NCBI GenBank assembly: GCA_030418115.1
Contig: JAUHQD010000017.1
Coordinates: 1 to 64,000, forward strand
Direction of reading: 5' to 3'
Source of the DNA: Alteromonadaceae bacterium BrNp21-10
Lineage (GTDB): Bacteria; Pseudomonadota; Gammaproteobacteria; Enterobacterales; Alteromonadaceae
DNA: 64,000 nt
Position 1 is the stretch's first letter. Each line of letters begins with the position of its first letter. The notes below the pieces were generated by a model. It had not been told where the DNA came from. It saw only the letters and a list, made by a program, of their open reading frames with translations, and searched no databases. Of the stretch, positions 45,882 through 54,428 are shown in pieces. Position numbers and translations under genes: made by a program.

Positions 45882-46688
45882 TTGATGAAAAATATAATAA
45901 ATACAACCACCTTACGCGCCATTGCCTTTAGTGCAGTTGCTGGTTTAGGTATCTTTGGAGCACCAGCCTATGCTGGTTTTATTGCATATGAAATCCGCAA
46001 TGCGCCGGACATTATTGACCATGGTACTAGTATTGAATTCATTATTGATGGTGGTAATAAAAAAGCTGCCCTAGGATCTAATGATATTAACGGCTTCACC
46101 CTAGGTGAGATCACTAACCTACATATTGATCGCCTTGATGATCGGTCACGGTTTACTGCAGGATCCGGCCCTTTCACCGCTCCTTATTTAAATTTTTGGA
46201 TAACCGATGGCGCGGGTAATTACGCAGTTGTAGCCAATGAGCCGTCGAATGCCGACTTTTATTCTCTTTATAACGATGGCTATAATTTATCCTTTGCTGA
46301 CTTGAGCGATAAAACAGCAAAAATCTATGAAAATAGTAATACCTCGTGGCTGCCCAATAACGGAACTGGTTTAACCTTTGCTGACTTAGCTAACTTTGAG
46401 ATAGCAATTCCAACTGTTCTTGAGCTGGGAACTGGTTGGCTGGGGCTTGGAGGCGGAGCGCCTAGAGAATCGGGGACTAATATCGCTTATGGCGTGAGCT
46501 GGGTTTTCGGTGATACGCTATCCAACTATGTTTCTGGAGCCACTGGGTATGTTGTTGCTAACGCCAGAGTTGCAGCCGCTTCTGTTCCAGAGCCTGCTAC
46601 ATTAGTGTTGTTTGGTTTAGGTCTGGTTGGCATAAGCGCCGCAAATCGTCGCAAAGCACGTCTGTGTAGTGCATCGCAAGTGTCATAA
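45882..46688 (+). CDS. PEP-CTERM sorting-domain protein
   Basis: 268 aa. The signal peptide ends APAYA-G (about residue 30). The mature region is beta-rich with no recognised catalytic motif (FIAYEIRNAPDIIDHGTSIEF, then Gly/Asn-rich stretches). The C-terminus carries VPEPATLVLFGLGLVGISA followed by NRRKAR, a PEP-CTERM signal for exosortase processing. It is the third such protein in the window. It is a single gene beside hipBA-1 and not obviously part of it. Confidence 0.83.
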   Translation: MMKNIINTTTLRAIAFSAVAGLGIFGAPAYAGFIAYEIRNAPDIIDHGTSIEFIIDGGNKKAALGSNDINGFTLGEITNLHIDRLDDRSRFTAGSGPFTAPYLNFWITDGAGNYAVVANEPSNADFYSLYNDGYNLSFADLSDKTAKIYENSNTSWLPNNGTGLTFADLANFEIAIPTVLELGTGWLGLGGGAPRESGTNIAYGVSWVFGDTLSNYVSGATGYVVANARVAAASVPEPATLVLFGLGLVGISAANRRKARLCSASQVS

Positions 46689-46965
46689 AATAACGTTATA
46701 GTTTTGCGGAGATGGGGTTAAAGCAATTTATATATTGGCCACATCCTCCGCAATTATCTCGCACTACGTTTTTTACAGTTTTCACCCCACGATTTACTCA
46801 TTGATTTGCGTAAACACAATCACCTAATTTAAACAGGCTTTATTAATAACCTTATTAAGCATTAACTTATTACTATACTAATGGTTCCACTCCCAGTCCT
46901 GCATGCAGTAAACAATAAACAGCAGTCAATGTTGGACTTTTACTCGCTGAAAACAGGAACAAACC

Positions 46966-47532
46966 ATGAATAAATTAACAATATTAAAGTTTACTGTACT
47001 GTCCATAATCGCGACTAGCGCTTATGCAGATGATACTGCCGAAGAAAAAATAAAACGTGCCATGTCAGCCGCACCACCGGCTGTGAGCGACAATGCCACC
47101 ATCATGGACACCGATGGTTCTGTGTTAAAACAGGGCAATAACGGCTGGACGTGTTTTCCCGATTCTAAACCAGGCGATAAAGCCCCAATGTGTAACGACG
47201 CCCTATGGATGCAGATGATGCAGGCTTTAATGACTCAAGCTGAATTTAAAGCCGACAGAATTGGTATTTCTTACATGCTCCAAGGCGAGCCTAGTGGCGC
47301 TGGGGTAAGTAACTCCAGTCCCTATCATCATGATCATTTAAAAGCCGAAGACTATGTAGAAACCGGCCCGCACATTATGCTGATTGTTCCTAAGGAAATG
47401 CTTAAAGGCATTCCAACCGATCCCAGCGCAGGTGGACCTTATGTAATGTGGGGCGACAGCCCTTATGCGCATATCATGTTGCCGGTATCGTTAGATGGCA
47501 AACAAATCGTCACCCCCAACGCCCCCAAATAA
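46966..47532 (+). CDS. Secreted protein of unknown function
   Basis: 188 aa. The signal peptide ends SAYA (about residue 21). The mature part has a Trp/Met/His-rich centre (NGWTCFPDSKPGDKAPMCND, ALWMQMMQALM), a PYHHDHLKAEDYVETGPHI segment and a VMWGDSPYAHIMLPV end. The conserved-looking Cys pair and His cluster suggest metal or small-ligand binding, but I do not recognise a named family with certainty. It has its own terminator. Confidence 0.75.
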   Translation: MNKLTILKFTVLSIIATSAYADDTAEEKIKRAMSAAPPAVSDNATIMDTDGSVLKQGNNGWTCFPDSKPGDKAPMCNDALWMQMMQALMTQAEFKADRIGISYMLQGEPSGAGVSNSSPYHHDHLKAEDYVETGPHIMLIVPKEMLKGIPTDPSAGGPYVMWGDSPYAHIMLPVSLDGKQIVTPNAPK

Positions 47533-47537
47533 CGAAT

Positions 47538-47562
47538 AAGGCGAACCGTGTAGGTTCGCCTT
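47538..47562. terminator. Terminator hairpin between convergent genes
   Basis: aaggcgaacc pairs with ggttcgcctt over five bases, six bases after the stop of the secreted-protein gene and 27 bases from the LLM oxidoreductase stop. The T tract is short. Confidence 0.65.
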
Positions 47563-47588
47563 GCATACGTTGCCGTTAGACCAATAGT

Positions 47589-48572
47589 TTAACCCTTTAA
47601 CTCTGCCAACAAAGCCAAACTATGTAATCGCGCTTCAATGTCATAAATAGGCATAGACACAATTACTTCGTCCACTTGGGTGGCCTCGATGAATTTTTCC
47701 AGTTGCTGTTTCACCGTAGCCTGACTACCTACCAGTGCAAAACGCAAGGTTTGGTTAACCATGAGTTTTTCCATTTCCGTCCAATGACCTTCCATGCTGT
47801 CGGTAGGTGGCTGAAAATGCTGGTTATCGCCGCGGCGCAAATTAACAAATTGCTGTTGCAACGAACTAAACAGATAGTGTGCCTGCTCATCAGTATCCGC
47901 TACCACCGCCATCATCCCCGCCGACACATAAGGCGTTACTTGTTGGGCAGATGCCTTAAAGCCATCGCGATACAGGCTAAGTGCATCAAACAATTGGTCT
48001 GGTGCAAAATGGGACGCAAATGAATAAGGCAGCCCCTTACTCGCGGCCAATTGCGCGCTGTACAAACTAGAACCCAATAACCAAATAGGGATATTGCAGT
48101 TATTACCCGGCACAGCAATGATTTTCTGATCAGGCTGTTGCGGCCCCAATAACTGCTGTAACTCCTGAATGTCTTGCGGGTATTGATCAACACTGCCTTG
48201 CAGATTACGTCGTAGTGCTCTGGCAGTAGCCATATCCGTGCCCGGCGCGCGTCCCAATCCCAAATCAATACGCCCCGGATACAAGGCCTCAAGGGTGCCA
48301 AACTGTTCTGCAATAATCAGCGGCGAATGATTAGGTAACATAATTCCACCGGCACCAATACGAATATGCTTAGTGGCAGCAGCAATATGGCTAATAGCCA
48401 ACGCCGTCGCCGAACTTGCTACGCCCAACATACCATGATGTTCAGCGAGCCAGATGCGGGTATAACCCAACTGCTCAGCCGCCACCGCCATACGCCGGCT
48501 GTTTTCCAGTGCAATAGAAATAGAACCACCCTGACAAACAGGGGCAAGGTCAAGCAAAGATAATGGAGTCAT
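47589..48572 (-). CDS. LLM-class (luciferase-like) flavin-dependent oxidoreductase
   Basis: 327 aa. Starts [20 protein letters not shown], followed by the TIM-barrel pattern of YhbW-type bacterial luciferase-like proteins: [36 protein letters not shown] and [16 protein letters not shown]. It binds FMN/F420-like flavin; the substrate is unknown. Its first 28 codons and leader are duplicated at 49415-49556, next to an inserted segment. Confidence 0.92.
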   Translation of the reverse strand: MTPLSLLDLAPVCQGGSISIALENSRRMAVAAEQLGYTRIWLAEHHGMLGVASSATALAISHIAAATKHIRIGAGGIMLPNHSPLIIAEQFGTLEALYPGRIDLGLGRAPGTDMATARALRRNLQGSVDQYPQDIQELQQLLGPQQPDQKIIAVPGNNCNIPIWLLGSSLYSAQLAASKGLPYSFASHFAPDQLFDALSLYRDGFKASAQQVTPYVSAGMMAVVADTDEQAHYLFSSLQQQFVNLRRGDNQHFQPPTDSMEGHWTEMEKLMVNQTLRFALVGSQATVKQQLEKFIEATQVDEVIVSMPIYDIEARLHSLALLAELKG

Positions 48573-48640
48573 AACACCTTCATAGATTAAAGCTGAATAA
48601 TAGAATTGGGGGTATGTTGATGTTTTACAAGGCAGTGGGG
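48499..48640. repeat. Direct repeat copy A (5' end and leader of the LLM gene)
   Basis: 142 bp aligned without gaps to 49415-49556, with about 19 mismatches by eye (roughly 87% identity). It contains the LLM start codon, the first about 24 codons and the upstream leader. The core of about 70 bp around the start is nearly identical. Confidence 0.8.
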
Positions 48641-48765
48641 GTAACTAGCCTGAATGGGAGTTTAATTTGGCTCTGACTTAACCAAATGGTGTCTTCATTT
48701 AGTGCTACAGGCAGTTGCAAACTGCCGTCCTCACTTTGATATATCTCTATTTGGTTCATACTCAT
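48625..48765 (-). pseudogene. Truncated RhuM-family (virulence RhuM-like) remnant
   Basis: A 46-codon frame starts MSMNQIEIYQSEDGSLQLPV and continues ALNEDTIWLSQSQ, then loses similarity and stops at TAA (48625-48627). This is the typical beginning of RhuM-family proteins (IEIYQ..DG....V.L..DTVWLTQ.QM). The remaining 250 or so residues are gone; the frame runs into the LLM leader repeat. It is therefore a fragment left by deletion or recombination. Confidence 0.6.
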
Positions 48766-48779
48766 TGCCCATCCGCAAA

Positions 48780-49367
48780 CTAGGAATCGAAACGTTTAAT
48801 TTTTGCTAAATCAGATAACAATACCAACATTGCTTTTTCTGGCCAAATACACTCTTTTTGGCCTTTTACATCACAAGGACGTTGAGCCAGCCAAATGGCT
48901 GTGCGATAGGGACTAATGTCAGTAATACTCACATTGTCATACCACAACAAATGTTCCACACTTTGTGCCATTTGATTCATGGTACCTTGCACCGAACGAT
49001 TACACTGGTTATCTACGACTAGATTATCAATATGCCCCGCTGCGGCTGAAAGCTGCACTTGAGAAGCCCCCATTTTTAGCAAGGTATTGAGAAATGCATC
49101 TTCAAACAAGTTATTTAAATTAGCAAAATCCTTTTTAAGCAAACAGGTGATCAATAACGGAAAGCGAGTTTGATCATGCACCAACAACACACAATTCCGG
49201 CGCTGTAAGGTAAGCAAATTAGCATGCCAATGGGATAACGGGTTTTCGACCTGCGTAACCAATCCTGCATCGTTAGCTGCCAGAGAATGATTGTGAATAG
49301 GTAGTTTTCCCTGTTCGTTCACAGGCAACTTGCTAGTAAGTTTTTTAGTGCAGTGTAGAGCTAACAC
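48780..49367 (-). CDS. DUF6933-family protein
   Basis: 195 aa from a GTG start at 49367, preceded by gaggtgagga. The pattern MLALHCTKKLTSKL, HWHANLLTLQRRNCVLLVHDQTRFPLLI, then LLVLLSDLAKIKRFDS, matches small bacterial proteins listed as DUF6933, of unknown function. It begins eight bases after a 37-codon frame made from a duplicated LLM gene start (49375-49488). Its expression probably uses the duplicated LLM leader, which is inference. It lies within an inserted segment next to a RhuM remnant. Confidence 0.7.
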   Translation of the reverse strand: MLALHCTKKLTSKLPVNEQGKLPIHNHSLAANDAGLVTQVENPLSHWHANLLTLQRRNCVLLVHDQTRFPLLITCLLKKDFANLNNLFEDAFLNTLLKMGASQVQLSAAAGHIDNLVVDNQCNRSVQGTMNQMAQSVEHLLWYDNVSITDISPYRTAIWLAQRPCDVKGQKECIWPEKAMLVLLSDLAKIKRFDS

Positions 49368-49374
49368 GAAGTCC

Positions 49375-49488
49375 TCACCTCATTATTGAATTTATACCCA
49401 CAATCATACGGCGACTGTTTTCCAGCGCAATTGAAATATCCTCCCCCTGACAAACGGGGGCAAGGTCAAGCAAAGATAATGGAGTCAT
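49375..49488 (-). pseudogene. Truncated duplicate of the LLM oxidoreductase start
   Basis: 37 codons start [15 protein letters not shown], keep [11 protein letters not shown], then run out of homology and stop just before the DUF6933 GTG. It is a partial copy of the LLM gene at 47589-48572. It may act only as a leader frame for the downstream gene. Confidence 0.75.
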
Positions 49489-49556
49489 AACACCTTCATA
49501 GGTTAAAGCTGAATAATAGAATTGGGGGTGTATCAGAATTTTACAAGACTGTGGGC
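49415..49556. repeat. Direct repeat copy B (duplicated LLM leader)
   Basis: Partner of 48499-48640, offset by 916 bp. Together the two copies bracket the RhuM remnant and the DUF6933 gene. Divergence lies mostly at the outer end of the leader (after gaattgggggt). Confidence 0.8.
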
Positions 49557-49629
49557 ATCAACCTCTAAAGCTTTAAATTCATGGATAAATAATAGACACT
49601 TCACTAAAGGAATGAACTAGAGAAAAATC

Positions 49630-50556
49630 ATGGAAGAAATCAATAACATCATTACACCAATATTGGTTCAATTAAGCGTCCCAATACTCCTATTACTTCC
49701 GCTATTTATCGCAGGGCTAGTAATGGGCTTAGTAATAAAAATTATTCGTAAGCGATCTCGATATCCATTTGAAATCGCCCTTAATCAACGAATTCCAGGG
49801 CAAACGTTACTAACCCAATATAGTGATGCTTCTGCCGACCTGATGGGCAATTTGATGTTAACTATGTATTTAACTATTTGTCCTTTAGCCTGTTATGGGT
49901 TAGCTCACTATATTGGTTTAAAACTCCCTAATTTATTAACTCTTGTAGCAATATTTCTTTGCGCAGTTCTTGTTGTTTTATGGAAAATAATTAAGCTAAA
50001 ACGTAATCAAATGAATTTACGATTGGGCTTAGAGGCAGAATGGTTTACTGCTATTGAGTTATATAATGGCTTACCGCACAGTTATAAAATTTTTAACGAT
50101 ATCCAGTGCGACAATTTCAACATCGACCATTTGGTCGTCGGCCCTAACGGTGTATTTGCCATCGAAACTAAAGGCCGTCGCAAACCCAATCTAAAAGCCA
50201 CTAAAAACAACAAAGGCGAAACACCCAAAGAGTACGAAGTAAAAGTAGAGGGAGATAAATTAATCTTCCCCACCTTTAGTGAAACCGATACCACCCAACA
50301 AGCCGCGCGCCAAGCTAAATGGGCGCAAAAATGGTTAACCCAAGCCACCGGCATTAACGTACCGGTATGGCCGGTAGTGAACATCCCCGGCTGGTTTGTT
50401 AGAAACGGTAAAAACCAAACAATGCTAATCGCATCAACCCGCAATTTAACTGCATCATTAATGAAAGCCAATAAATTCACATTTGATGAAAAACAGGTGG
50501 ATGCTATTGCATATCAGGTTAGGCAAAAAGCGTTAAGGGACAATGACTTGATTTAA
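49630..50556 (+). CDS. NERD-domain membrane protein (nuclease-related)
   Basis: 308 aa. Two or three transmembrane segments occupy the first 125 residues. The NERD domain begins about residue 138: WFTAIELYNGLPHSYKIFND, then IDHLVVGPNGVFAIETKGRRK. This is the D...ExK arrangement of the nuclease-related NERD fold. It is 57 bp upstream of a giant P-loop NTPase gene on the same strand, probably one operon. A nucleolytic, membrane-tethered effector in a defence module is an inference from domain content and the island context. Confidence 0.85.
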   Translation: MEEINNIITPILVQLSVPILLLLPLFIAGLVMGLVIKIIRKRSRYPFEIALNQRIPGQTLLTQYSDASADLMGNLMLTMYLTICPLACYGLAHYIGLKLPNLLTLVAIFLCAVLVVLWKIIKLKRNQMNLRLGLEAEWFTAIELYNGLPHSYKIFNDIQCDNFNIDHLVVGPNGVFAIETKGRRKPNLKATKNNKGETPKEYEVKVEGDKLIFPTFSETDTTQQAARQAKWAQKWLTQATGINVPVWPVVNIPGWFVRNGKNQTMLIASTRNLTASLMKANKFTFDEKQVDAIAYQVRQKALRDNDLI

Positions 50557-50613
50557 CTTTAGAACAGTTGTTTACTGTGAGCTCGATATTTAGTCGTTAA
50601 CAGCTGAAACTTT

Positions 50614-53600
50614 ATGGACGAAAATAATAAAAAATTGGATAAACGCTTTCAACATCTTGGCCCCATCGATCACGAGGATAAAAGTGGGATATATATGGAT
50701 GTTTTATCCCGCTGTATCGCAACACGGAGTATTAAAAACTTAGCAATTTCAGGCCCTTATGCCGCAGGGAAAAGCTCAATTATTAATCGGTATATAAATC
50801 AAGTTGCACCAAACAGTTCTATTAAACCAGATAAAATACTGACTATTTCACTATCCGATTTTGATGAAACTAAGCGAGAAGACAAATCAAAAGTTAAGCT
50901 TGAAGATCTTGAATTAAGAATTCTTCAACAAATCCTATACACTGTAAATGGTGCTGACCTACCGCACTCTAGATTTACTAGGATTGTAAACCCAAAACGC
51001 TCAATAATAGTTCCAGTACTATTTTTAATATGGTCGCTTATTTCTGTTTTCTTTGTTTCTGCCCCTGAATTTTTATTGTTCTATAAACCATGGAGTCTTG
51101 GCTTTTTTACTACTGTAGGGCTGGTTTGTTTATGGTCAATCTGTACGATACAAGGCCTTGAATGGTTCTACTATTTCTTCAAATCGCATTCATTTGGCAA
51201 AATCTCAATTAAAAATCTAGAGTTTGAACGAAAGAGCGATGATCACAATTCGGTATTGAGTAAATACTCTGATGAGATTCTATATTTCTTTGACGAACAA
51301 CCCTATGAGATTGTGATATTTGAAGATTTAGACCGATTTTGTACATCAGCAATATTTTCCAAATTGCACGAAGTCAACAAGCTATTAAATAATAACAAAG
51401 GTATCAACAGGCGTATTTTGTTCATTTATGCCCTTAAAGACTCAATGTTTGTTAATAATGACAGAACCAAATTTTTTGATTTTATATTACCGGTAGTGCA
51501 AGTGACTGGCACAGCAAATTCAGAAGATACTTTTATTGACCGCAATAATGACCTTGAAAAAAAATACCAACTCGAAAAACGCTTCCTGCGTAATATCGCT
51601 CAATTTGTAACAGAGCCTCGCATAATTCATAACACATTCAATGAATATGTCATTTACAAAGCAGCCATAAATAGTAACAACATAGACCCACAAGAGTTAT
51701 TTGCTGTTGTGTTATATAAAAACTTATTTGTCCACGATTTTGAGGAACTTCTTTGTGGATCCGGCTCATTGTACGAGTTAATAAATAATGTTGAGAAATA
51801 CCGCATAAAAAGAATAGAAACAATTGAAGGGGAACTAGCCGATTTAGAGCTTAGGTTAGCTAACGCTGAAAAAGAATCTGTTACGAGTGAGAAGGAACTT
51901 GTGAACATATACATTGGCGAACTACTTCGTAATAATATCGCTCAAGTTAATATGAGTGGCGCATGGCACCATATAAAAAATATTGAAACAGTATTTGAAT
52001 TAATGAAATGCCTTCCTAAACAAAGGAAAAATACGACCTGCATATCATTAGAAAATAGGCAGTATAACCAAGAGTTGTCTCTCAATGATCTGGAAGAGCA
52101 CTTCAATCCCGGCAGAACAATTGATAAACGGTTACTAGATGTTCAAGATAAAAACGAACGCAATCTAAAAGAGCTGCATGAAAGAATATCAGTCCTGCAT
52201 AAAGACCTTGAAAAAACACATAGGCAACGGTTAAGTGAATTATGTAAGGAAAGTTCAATTGTTAACGACAAGATTGATACATTGTCTAAAAACGATATAC
52301 CTTGGCAACAAATAGCGCTCGTAAAATACTTAATCAGAGAAGGTTACCTCAACGAAAACTATTCACTATATACAACGATTTTTAATAATAAAGAACACTG
52401 GACACAAAATGATCAAGCCTTTTATCTAAATGTGCAGAATGAAAAGGAAGTGAAGTTTGACGCGCCAGTCGATAATTCAGATGAAGTTATCGAACGCCTA
52501 GCTGACTATAATTTTGAGACTGCATTTATCTTTAATGTTGCTTTACTTGATTACATATTAAAGGAAAATATTCGTTCGCCAAAAGCCCTGTCTTTAATTG
52601 AAGCAATTAAAAACACTTATGCCTCAAGTGGTAAAAAATTTATTAACCACTACTTAATTAATGGAGCTAATACTGCAGCATTGGCAAAGCAGCTGCTAAA
52701 AACATGGCCCCCATACCTAGCAAAAGTATTTGACGGCAGTCCCGTTGGTTCTGAAGCAAAATGGCTTATCGGTTGCTTGCAACTAAGTGATATCTCTGAA
52801 ATAGAGAATCATGATTTATTATTCGACACACTTGAAAATAATCCAGATGTATTTATAACAGATGATGAAGATGAAGCTTCGATTAACGCAATCAATATTA
52901 TTGATGAGTTTAACCTCAATGTTAAAAAACTACAGTCCCTTACATCAACTCCGAAGTTGCTACGAAGAATAATTAATCTGGCGAGATTCTCCATTAATTT
53001 CGAGAATATTGAATTCACTCTTAAACATTTTTCAAGTTGCAAAAGTCACGACATTCTAGTTCGTTCGTATAATGCCATTATGGAAAGCGATTTGGATGAA
53101 CTAAAAAATCGTGTTGTTACCGAAATTGATGACTACATTACTCAAGTAATGTTAGCTACCCCCCAAAATACCCATGAGTCAGAACAAGCAATTATTGAAA
53201 TCTGTAACAACCCAGCTGTATCTGAAAAGTTATTAGAAAGTGTCGTAAATCAACAATCTCATGTATTTGAAAACCTAAATGCGATTAAAAAAGGTCAAAC
53301 ATTTTTTTTCAAGTACAGGAAAGTATCTCCAAGTTGGCCATTGCTAGAAACTTTTTACGATTCAAAACAAGTTCCTATTGAGGAGTTTATTGATTTTATA
53401 AATCAAAAAGATGCTGTAAGTCGTTTAGCCTCTTCTTCAACTGAAAAGGAACAGGAAAAATTCCCTGTTGGAGAAGGTTTAATAAATTTTTTACTTAATG
53501 AAGAGGAATTAGATACTCCAATTTATAATCAATTAATTTCATTTTGTGTTACCCAAAAAATTGATATATGGCCAGATATATCTGAAGAAAAGAAAGAAGT

Positions 53601-54228
53601 GATTCTGGAATTGCAAAAGATTAATTTAAATCCAGAAACCTTTAAAGGAGTTCAAGATAATCCAAGGCTACTTGCTAAATTAATTGTTAATGAACCACAA
53701 AGTTACTTACGATTAATAGATGAACTAGATCCAATATCTGCAGCTGATATATCTGAAATAGCAATAATTAGTACTAATGAAGCATTGAATAAGGAAATAG
53801 CTAACAAAATTCAAAATCATGACTTCACCGAATACACGTGTCATGTAGATGATTTAGCCCGAATTTACCGCTTACTCCCACCTGAAGATATGTCTTTAGA
53901 TTTTATTGAGGGATTTTTATCTGCATGTTCAACTCAGGGTATTGTTAAAGAGTTATTTAGCAGACTTTTAGAAATCCAAGGTGAACAAAAATACATTCAG
54001 TCTATCGTACGTTTAGGTGAACAATTAACGAGAAATAAAATTAGAAACGCTTTATTAACGCTTCCAGAGGGAGATTACAAAAATCTGACAAATAATTCGA
54101 AAAAACCGAAGTTTATTTGCAATTCAATTAATGAATCTTTGCTTAACTTACTAGTTGAAAAAGGTGTATTAGAAGATTTTGCTTTTGAAGGTGAATGGTT
54201 GCGAGCAAGAAAGTACAGAGTCTGGTAA
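50614..54228 (+). CDS. YobI-like P-loop NTPase with membrane segments (candidate defence NTPase)
   Basis: 1204 aa. The Walker A motif is GPYAAGKSS (47-55) and the Walker B region VIFEDLDRF (about 235-243), in the arrangement of the YobI-type P-loop NTPase family. Two transmembrane helices (about 130-150 and 160-182) split the NTPase domain. The remaining 800 residues are helical, with a coiled coil near 400-440 and 480-550 and no recognised catalytic motif. Codon use is markedly A/T-rich compared with neighbours, pointing to recent transfer. It follows the NERD gene and lies between toxin-antitoxin genes. Membrane-anchored NTPases of this form often sense or signal in anti-phage systems; here that is inferred. 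Confidence 0.8.
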   Translation: MDENNKKLDKRFQHLGPIDHEDKSGIYMDVLSRCIATRSIKNLAISGPYAAGKSSIINRYINQVAPNSSIKPDKILTISLSDFDETKREDKSKVKLEDLELRILQQILYTVNGADLPHSRFTRIVNPKRSIIVPVLFLIWSLISVFFVSAPEFLLFYKPWSLGFFTTVGLVCLWSICTIQGLEWFYYFFKSHSFGKISIKNLEFERKSDDHNSVLSKYSDEILYFFDEQPYEIVIFEDLDRFCTSAIFSKLHEVNKLLNNNKGINRRILFIYALKDSMFVNNDRTKFFDFILPVVQVTGTANSEDTFIDRNNDLEKKYQLEKRFLRNIAQFVTEPRIIHNTFNEYVIYKAAINSNNIDPQELFAVVLYKNLFVHDFEELLCGSGSLYELINNVEKYRIKRIETIEGELADLELRLANAEKESVTSEKELVNIYIGELLRNNIAQVNMSGAWHHIKNIETVFELMKCLPKQRKNTTCISLENRQYNQELSLNDLEEHFNPGRTIDKRLLDVQDKNERNLKELHERISVLHKDLEKTHRQRLSELCKESSIVNDKIDTLSKNDIPWQQIALVKYLIREGYLNENYSLYTTIFNNKEHWTQNDQAFYLNVQNEKEVKFDAPVDNSDEVIERLADYNFETAFIFNVALLDYILKENIRSPKALSLIEAIKNTYASSGKKFINHYLINGANTAALAKQLLKTWPPYLAKVFDGSPVGSEAKWLIGCLQLSDISEIENHDLLFDTLENNPDVFITDDEDEASINAINIIDEFNLNVKKLQSLTSTPKLLRRIINLARFSINFENIEFTLKHFSSCKSHDILVRSYNAIMESDLDELKNRVVTEIDDYITQVMLATPQNTHESEQAIIEICNNPAVSEKLLESVVNQQSHVFENLNAIKKGQTFFFKYRKVSPSWPLLETFYDSKQVPIEEFIDFINQKDAVSRLASSSTEKEQEKFPVGEGLINFLLNEEELDTPIYNQLISFCVTQKIDIWPDISEEKKEVILELQKINLNPETFKGVQDNPRLLAKLIVNEPQSYLRLIDELDPISAADISEIAIISTNEALNKEIANKIQNHDFTEYTCHVDDLARIYRLLPPEDMSLDFIEGFLSACSTQGIVKELFSRLLEIQGEQKYIQSIVRLGEQLTRNKIRNALLTLPEGDYKNLTNNSKKPKFICNSINESLLNLLVEKGVLEDFAFEGEWLRARKYRVW

Positions 54229-54428
54229 AAAATCAGGTCAGTGATTGTACTTTTAGCAACTTAACTTTCCCTAATTCAAAGCTGGCTTGTCAAATGGCAC
54301 AAAATCTTCAGGAAACATTTTGAACAGCTTTAGCTGGCTCTAAAAGCGAAGCACATGGATGTGCGAAGTAAAATCAGATGTTTGATCAAGGCGCATAGGA
54401 ATGCCGCCACTAATTGCCCCTGCTACCA
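54229..54428. other. Intergenic region with short inverted motif
   Basis: 200 bp between the NTPase gene and the convergent hipA-2. Contains gcacat-gg-atgtgc (54351-54364) flanked on both sides by gcgaag/gcgaag, a small symmetric element. No T-rich terminator is evident. The composition returns to that of the neighbouring core DNA here. Nothing further was recognised. Confidence 0.35.
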
